NCBI GenBank assembly: GCA_032353305.1
Contig: JAUCNG010033340.1
Location: 1 to 22,390 of the forward strand
DNA from: Cephalothrix spiralis
Lineage: Eukaryota > Nemertea > Palaeonemertea > Archinemertea > Cephalotrichidae
Reading direction: 5' to 3'
DNA: 22,390 nucleotides
Shown here: positions 11,301 to 20,300 of the stretch, piece after piece
Layout: each line of letters begins with the position of its first letter
Position numbering within the stretch: position 1 is the first letter of the stretch
Translations under genes and position numbers: made by a program
The notes under the pieces: generated by a model
Databases searched by the model: none
Seen by the model: the letters and a program-made list of their open reading frames with translations, nothing else
What the model was told of the DNA's origin: nothing

Positions 11301-14300
11301 GCAACAAGGAAACAGATTCCGCGGATTTGATTGGAAAACTTCGACCTTATTCTTTCCTAGATGCTTTGAAGCTTTTAATATTGATACCTAAGCAATTCAA
11401 GGGGATTGCTGAGAAGTTAGTTGATGAATGTCGTGCTCAAGTACGCACAGATAGCTTGAAGAATTACATCGATGTAGATCTTGAAAATGCGATGAGAGAA
11501 GTTGAACTTGGTATAGAAAATGTGCAGAAATCAGAGAGTCTTCGAAGTCGATTGAACGATTCTACTGGGAAGTTAATTGATGAAGTTGAAAACTCGGATG
11601 ATAATGATTTAAATGTAAAACAACATGAAAATGAAAATTCTTTTAAATTCGATTCAGAAGGTAGTATAGAAGTAATATCTGATACTGATTCAGAATCCAC
11701 TGATACTGAATCTAAGTCTGATAATGCAATCATATTGAATGATTCCGACTGTGACTCTGATGACGATTCAATAGAACATGAAAGCACAGAAATCATACTT
11801 GCATGTGAATATGACCAAGATGCTGTAGTGACAAACTTGGATTACAATTCGACAATAAAATTAATTATGAAATTAAAAGATGTTATGGAACGTTTTATTG
11901 TCATAATCTACAAACAGGCAAGTGTAAAGCTCTTAAATTCTTTATCACTTCGAGCATCATATTTAAGGTACTCTACAATAGCACAAAAAATAACAAACAT
12001 TATTTCTGATGATAAGTCCGAGGTTTTGTTCCTATTCCAAGATGGTCCCTGCACAACAGTTGTTAAGGAAGGCAAGGTAGGAATCCTTGAAGACATAGAT
12101 ATGCCATCACAAGCTGTAACAGAAAGGTTAAACAGCTTGTTAGAAACGGAACCTAGCTTTTCTGTGTATGAAGATATAACATTGTGCTGTTCAATTAGTG
12201 AAAGCAGAAGTACATCTCTTTCTGTTTCCCCTGACATGAAGATATTTGCCACTGTCAATACATCTAAGAATACCAAAAAAAAAATTAATTTAAGTCCAGC
12301 AATAAGATCGAGAATGACGGAAATTAATGTTACCAATTATGATGTAAATGATCTCATTGACTTATCTCAATTACTGCTAATTGAGGGTAGCGTGTCATCA
12401 ACAAAAATGAAAGAGAAACTTATGAAAGTAATTGTTCACTTTTCACCTGAACTAGCCGAGAAGAAACCTGAACTAGCTATTTTGGAGGAGACACATTTTG
12501 CAGTAATTAATCACTATTCACCTAAAGTAGCTATTTCATCGAGGCAAATAATGAAACTAAAAAAATTTGTCGAAATACAAATTGATGCTTCTTCAGAAGA
12601 GAAAGACCAGAATCGCTTTGAGAAAGTAATAGCTTTTGGATTTTTATTCTTAGTTATTGATCAGATTCGATATAGTAGCAATTTCGATGACTTTGAACGT
12701 TTCAAGAATGCTGATATCGGATTAATCAAAAACATATTTGAAATACAGGGTTATGAAAAATTTGACAACGCATGTTATGGACCTTTAACTGTATCGAATC
12801 AAAAACAATGGGCAACTGTCGAAGATGATACAGCTGGAAATCGGTTTGTCAAGGCAATTGAAATGCCTTTTAAATGCAGGTTATCTGAAAATACAACAAA
12901 TGTGCATCCTCTCAAAGAAATTCACATTTCAAAGAACCCCTTTCGAAACATTTGTAGAATTTTTGCTGCAGTTCAATGTGGATTTAACTTGCTTTTAAAC
13001 GGATCACCTGGAGTTGGAAAAACCAAGCTTATTGAGAGCATAGCGACTGCCTTGGGCTATGAATGTGTACGTATCAATTTCAGTGCTAACACCACCTATG
13101 ATGATCTGATAGGATCAATGATACCTCAAATGGAAAATGGAAGAAGATGCTTTAAATTTGTTGAGGGTAAATTACTTAAAGCTTTGAAGAATGCGCGAAA
13201 CACCTGGATACTTTTAGATGAACTGAACTTAGCTCAACCAACCCTTTTGAATAAACTCATTCCACTTTTTGCCGGATATAACTCTATCACAATTGAGTCT
13301 ACAGGTGAGATTCAAATATTACCAAAGCTTACAATATTTGCTACTAAAAACCCAGAAAACATAGGTGGTGACAGGAAAAAGCTTCCGGAGTCAGTAGAAA
13401 GCCACTTCACAACTATAAATCTATTTGATTTTTCTGAGGAAGAAATAATAGAAATCAGCTTATTCAAGATGATGCCATATGCAAAACAAGGGAAAGATAC
13501 AATAGGTTATTTCTCTGTTAGTATCATACAAAAAATTCTCGAATTTCACACCGAGGTATCAATAGCAGCAAAAAACAGAAAAATAGGAGACCGTGCAAAT
13601 GGTACATCTTTTAATCTTCGGGATATTATGAAGTTTATTGAAGCAATGAAATGTAATGCCGAGTTTTTCAGACTATCTAAGGTTGATACTTCAATAAATG
13701 CAACTACTGATGTCATTGAGATACAAACAACAAAAATGATCGTTAATTTGATATATGGAAGGAGCTTGTCAAAGCATGATGACAGAAAATATGTCTTATC
13801 TTTAGTCGATAAGCACTTCCAGTCGTCACCCATCGAAGCAGATGCATGCATGCTGGATTGCGATGACAAGATGGACAGATTTGTTCGCCTGGGTCCCATC
13901 TATCTAAAAAAAGGAGCCTATGAATCGCAATTCAGTGTTCCATTATACCACACTTCTGAAACAGTTGCCAATTTGGCAACATTAGCATCAGCAGCTCGAA
14001 CGGGTATGAGCATTCTGCTTCAAGGAGGAAACAGTTGTGGCAAAACAGCACTTGTTATAGAATTAGCTCGACTGGCTAAGCAGAGATTGATTGTGTTTCA
14101 GATGACAAGAGAGACAACAACTAGTGACCTATTAGGGTCTTGGACGGTATCAAACGAAGAGATTGCTAGAAAGAGAGCACATGATTCTTTAAAGATTATA
14201 CTTGCTGCTCTTTTGCAATATTGCCTAAAGACTGCAAAAAATGGCGACCCCTTTGAAAAGCTTTCTGCTTATCACAGGAATTACAGAATTGTTCTTGAAG

Positions 14301-17300
14301 ATGTTGCAAACTGTACTGTTAAGAGTCTTCTAAAGGCCGCAAATGACCTCCTAGATTTGATCAAATGTCTTCATAGCAACACAATGCGAAATAATCTTCT
14401 TATAAAATCTGAAGAGGTAATTGATATTCTGAACCAAAACTGTTCAAATGATGTCAATTTCACCTACATAGAAGGTCCTCTCATACAAGCAGTGCGGAAA
14501 GGATATTGGGTTCTGCTCGATAATGTTGAACAAACATCTGGAGATGTAATTGAAAGACTAAACTCTCTGGCTGAGGCTGATCCACAGATTCTACTTGTTG
14601 AAGGTGGTAGTGGCGAACTGCTAAAACGTGGTGGAGGCATCCATGATGACTTTCGACTTTTCGCAACATTCAACACAGAAAGAAACAAAGGGAATAGTCT
14701 GAGTAGTGCCTTCAGGAATAGATGCATCAGCATTCACCTTGATGCACTAGATATCAGTACACTGGAAGATGAGTTAACTGATGACTATACCAAAGAAACT
14801 CATGCTTTCAGTCTCCTTAAAAATGAGCTCTGGTTCATCAAAGGCAATGACCTAATTGCTCTGATATTAACCAAACTACATTTCTTTATAAAAATGGAGT
14901 CAAAACGGAAGACTGTCGATCATCATCCTGGATATAGATTTACATACAGAAATCTAAAAATTGCTTCAAATATAATCCAATACAGAATCATGCATATAAA
15001 TGAAAATCCAGTTAAAGCCATGACATCTTCGATTGAGAGATGTTATTGTGATCCTCTTCTTACCGAAATTAGCAAGAACATTGTTATCAAAAAATATTTC
15101 GAACTTCTAGAGGATAACAAACATAGATGCTCAAATCAGGAATTAAAATCAACTATTGATAACATGATGACACACATAAGTCAATCTGAAATGTGTTTGT
15201 CACTAGGGGACATCGTGATAAATACAGTGTACTCACTGCTGCTCTTAATTAGTAGAACAACAGACTTACGAACAGAAAATGTAAACACGCATGAGTATGC
15301 AGAGGCTATACTGAAGAATATAGAAAGGTTAATTACAACATTCAATGATGATGATGATGATGTAAAAAGAATAGACACTTCTTTTCAAGTCTGGTGTGAA
15401 TCTCCTGATCATGGAACAGCAGCAAGTCATTTAATCAGTAAATTAAACGATAAGTTGATCCATTTTACCAATGCTCAGATACCAGATGATAACATGGAAT
15501 CTCAATGCCAACTTTTTGAGATGAAGATGAAAAACTTTTTCAAGCAAGCTAGCATTTTAGATTCAGATGGAAGACAAAATTTTATGAATGAATGTGTTCA
15601 GTATGTTGATATCCTGGTAAAGTTGAGCACTTCGTGCCAAGACTTAATTAAGATGCAAGGATCAAATAGCGCAACCTCATCCAGACTTGCAAAATTAGTC
15701 ACAAATATAAGGATACTAGAAATTGCACATGTTTATTGCGGTCAGTTAAAACTACTATCAGAATCTGAACATATTAAGGTAACTGATATCCTTGTTTCAG
15801 CTGTCGACAATTTAGAAAAACAAGACTCAGATTTTGAAAACAAAATACAATCTATGACTGTTGCCATAAGTAAATTAGAACAGGCCTGGCGTCTACCTGT
15901 AACAAAGCATTTTTCTGGTGACAACCGTCGTAATGCTGTGGAAAATATACTGAACACTTTTTCAGATTCTGTATCCAAAAATGTGATTTTGTTTTTCACT
16001 AGAATGGAATTCTTAATTTGTAAATATACAGAGGTAGCTGAAACCCCATCACAATTTATTGATACATCTACGTCATCAGATGGATGTATATCCCTTATAA
16101 CGCTGGCAGAGTATAATGCTCTCATCATTACAAAGAATTTTTTCAGCATATTACAAACAGAGTTGGAAAAATGTCATGAGCTAAAACAAGATTTAAAATC
16201 CATTCATTCACTGAAGAATGACCTTCATTTGCAATCATCTGCACCAGCATCCTTGGCAACAGAAATATCTGCTAAGATTGATGGTTATAGTAATTCAATG
16301 CATTCATCTAAAAAACTTCTCGAACTTCAACAAAAAAATGAATCCTTCATCAGCCAAATAAATGCCTTTAAAAAAACGATCATAAAACTGAGAAATAGTG
16401 AGGAGTTTAATGACATGGAAAATATAATTGAATCATTTTCTACATATTTTCGACATCAACTCATTATATCATGGACAAACCTTCACAATGAAGCCCGATA
16501 CGACGAGCAAAACATGCAAAGTATTATCAACTCCTACTTTAAAAACATTGAACAGATCGATCATCTTCTTGATGTTCTTACCTTGTTTGTTGAAGTTCTT
16601 CCTCGTGGAATAAGAGCTGGATTTGATACGAAGATTAATGTGATTGAATCGACACATCCTAATGTTGAGCTAATGGAAACACTTATCATAGATTCAAATA
16701 GCAACTATAACATATTGATTGTAATGGATGGTAGTGGTATGATTCTTCTAGATACACAAGATTACCATTATAGTTTGTGTCAGGGATATGTTTTCGAAGT
16801 AGCAGAAAACAGAGGAATGGATGGAATTACAGATAGCATAGGGAAGGCCTTCACAAATCATCAAATTACTTTTACCTATAACACCATTAAAGTAATACGA
16901 CCCTCATCGGAGGATTCTTTGTCAAGTCTATTTGCTATTTCTCTAATCATTGATAAAATAGTACATTCAGTGGATACACTTAATTCATCAAGTTTGACTA
17001 TAACTGGAAAAGATATTGACGATATTAAGCTCCGAACTCGGAATATACTACATAAATACCTCCAAAGATATAAACAACAAATGAATAAAACTGACACGAT
17101 CTCAAACTATCTCCAGTACTGCATTGATATTATCAATGAGATCCAGGACATCTCAATACAAAGTGACAATCATCACGTTAAGAATTTGTCAGAATTTCTC
17201 AAGAAAATTGATAATGATATAATAGAAAAAATAACTCATAAAATGAGTCGTATTTCAGAGCAGTCTCAAATTATCAAGAATACATTACTAGGACATGGTC

Positions 17301-20300
17301 GGGCTGGAAAAGCTAGACTGTTGTCCATTCTAGATGCCCATAAATCGAATCTACAATGGATGAAAGCATATGATATTCTTCAAAATGACATAAGGTCTGA
17401 CAATTTTTCAAGATTTTATACCCTATCGTCACTAATTGAACAATGTTATAAGCATATTAACAAGAGTCTTGATTATTTTGTAATAGAACACAGTAGCAAA
17501 ATATATCAAAGGGCAGTTTTGTTATCAGAAATATTATTAAAAACATTTAGAATGCTTGTTGAACAGATCAGTAAGGATGGCAGCGATATCAAATGCCCAT
17601 GCCTAAATTTAATTGAAAGCCTTAATATTCAAAGTGGACAAATATGTAGTTTGATTATTGAAAGTTTATGTCTTACAGCTGACCACGAATCTATTCAGAA
17701 TCATTTCACCTTAAATACCGGTGACTTACAGAAGTATTTTATTGATTCTGCTACATTACATTCAGATCAATCCAACGGGGGACAAACAAATAGATTTGAA
17801 AGTCATCTAACTCGTATTGAAGAATCACTTCAACTATTAGCACAAGAATCGAAGCTACTAGGATTTGATTATACACTCTCGTCTATTGTATGTCAGCTAA
17901 GCAAAGTAAAGGAACTAAGGGATAATCCTCTAAAAATGACAGAAAGTGACATGGTCCCTTTAAATAAGATCCTGAAAGTTTTATCTGATGAAATAAAAAG
18001 CCAGAAGAAATCTTCAGAAGAAAGTAAAAAGGATTTCAACTGCAAAACATTAGTCGGTATAGAAAAGTGCAAACAGCCAATTCCTATTGATCATGATGAA
18101 ATACAAACACTTAAACCTCTTAGTAAAAATGCTGACTCCAGAAACAACCAAGACTTGAAGGAACTATATTCTTCACTGGAAAGGCATCGTGAAAACTCTA
18201 TAAATACGGCTGACCTGGACATATTTATTGGTTGCCTCCTTGACCTCCTCGAGGATAAAAACACTCATCTTTTATTATTGCGAGAACTCGATAAAATGTC
18301 CCCAGATAATGAATTAACGCATGATAAATTAGCATATATAACAAAACAATGTGGCGGCATCAGTGACCCCCTTTCACTTTTGGAATTAAGCAAATTAAGT
18401 CAAATTGAAAACTCTAAACAAGATGCGATTGCAATTATTGAAAAAATCACAAAACGACTAAAAAAAAAACGGAGGGAAAATTTAGAGCGTCTGGCTAGAC
18501 TGGTTGATGTGTCTCTTTTAAAGGTATGCAGTTTCCTAAAATTAGGAGGAAAGGTGTTTCCTTTAACATTAGCAACGCTCTATGACAGAATTGATAGCAT
18601 TAAAAAGGCTGAATATGTGATAAAACGACACACCTCAAATCGCCAGTTAAAGGTACAGGTATTGAGACAAGAATCCTTCAATTTGGCAGATTTCATTCAG
18701 AGCTTCCTTGTTGAAGGAAGTGTTGTTACTGATAGATCACTGGTTTTTCTCAAGAACCCAGCATCAGAGCTCGAATTAAATGAGAGTCAAATGACAGACG
18801 ACTTCGTAGCTGCTTTTGCCTATAAAAATTCCGATAAATCTGATTTAGTCTTCGATAATACATTCATCCAAAGCCAGGCGCAATATTTTGAGGATATAGT
18901 GAATCGAATAATTGAGGTTACAAAAGAAAGTGTAGACACAATACCGTCAGCACATACACTTTATGACAATATTAACTTTTTGGTATTCTGTGCTAACTTC
19001 TTCGAAAACACATCTGAAGAATTCGAACGTATGATGAAGGAAACATGTATAGATCAAATTAGATATTTAGTTCGTGGGGTAATATATGATGATTACAAGA
19101 GTATACTAAATAGCAGAATCAACCACAAAAAAAAGATTGAAAAGTATATAAATGAAAAAAAGAAAGAAATGATTAAAGAAGAAGAATCGTTTGAGAAAAA
19201 GAAACAAGCTTTATCTAATCCGGTTGCACGTTTAGGAACAGCATCCTCTTATCAAGCCAACATAATCCGTCAGCAGCGACATGTACTAGAAACATCTTGG
19301 AGACAACAACAAAATAATCTTGAACAGAAGATAGATAAATTAAGAAATGAACTTGTCAATGCTGAATGCACTATTCAAAAAGAAGAGGATTCATTCATTT
19401 GTTCATTGCAGTCTACGTGGTTTGAGTTGATGTCAAAATTAGAAAAGCTTTCAAAGGAACTTTCATACCATTATAACACCGTTTTGTTTGAAATTGGACA
19501 CATTCTGAAGATTGGAAAAACAGAAGATTCAAATGCGTCTGAAAAGCAATCATTCAAGGTACAAAACAACCTTTCTGACAAATCATTTTATGAAAAAATC
19601 AAAAGCCGGTACATGTATGAAGTAGAGGGCTCGGAAGATTTGATAGAAGCTATTTTTAATAATGTTCAGCTGTTCCGCCAAAAGATTACGACGACAACTA
19701 AACAAATTCTTACTGAAGTAACCAGAGTCCTCGGTGAAAGTTCCAAACTGTATAAAATAATTAGTAACGCAACATCTGCAGGAGAATGTATACTTTACAG
19801 TATCATAATATCATTAGAGGCAATGTTGATGACTGCTGAAGTATTTCGTTCTGGAGAACATGATGGCCTATCGAAGTTAATCGATATTCAAAGAGAAATT
19901 AAAGCCTTTATTGACAAAACAAATTTGGACTCACACGAACTTGGATCAACCACGCAAATATACCAGACCGATATCGAATATATGATAGGGTATTTAACTG
20001 AATTGACTGAATTAGAATCTCAAGCTTCAAACGGAAATGAAACCTATTACTTAGAAATTTCCCATGCAAAATGTTTTTTGGGCCGTTTTTTGTTGTACTG
20101 TTTAGCCAATGAGAGAAGAAGACTAAGTTTAAACAAAGAGCATTTGAGACTTATCTATGATACAACTCAGATAAAAACATTGTCACTAAGTGACGCATCA
20201 ATGAAGTTATTAAAAACGTCTCTTCAGAGTCAGCTACGTGGGTTAGTTTGTCTTGGAAAAAACAACGATGAATCCAGTTTTCTTGGGTTCCAATCGTTGT

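Noticed and set aside
16710-16760. ILIVMDGSGM resembling the first strand and MIDAS of a VWA domain
   Set aside because: The final Ser of DxSxS is Met, and the downstream Thr and Asp positions of a VWA fold are not apparent. It also lies mid-linker, far from where midasin has its MIDAS.
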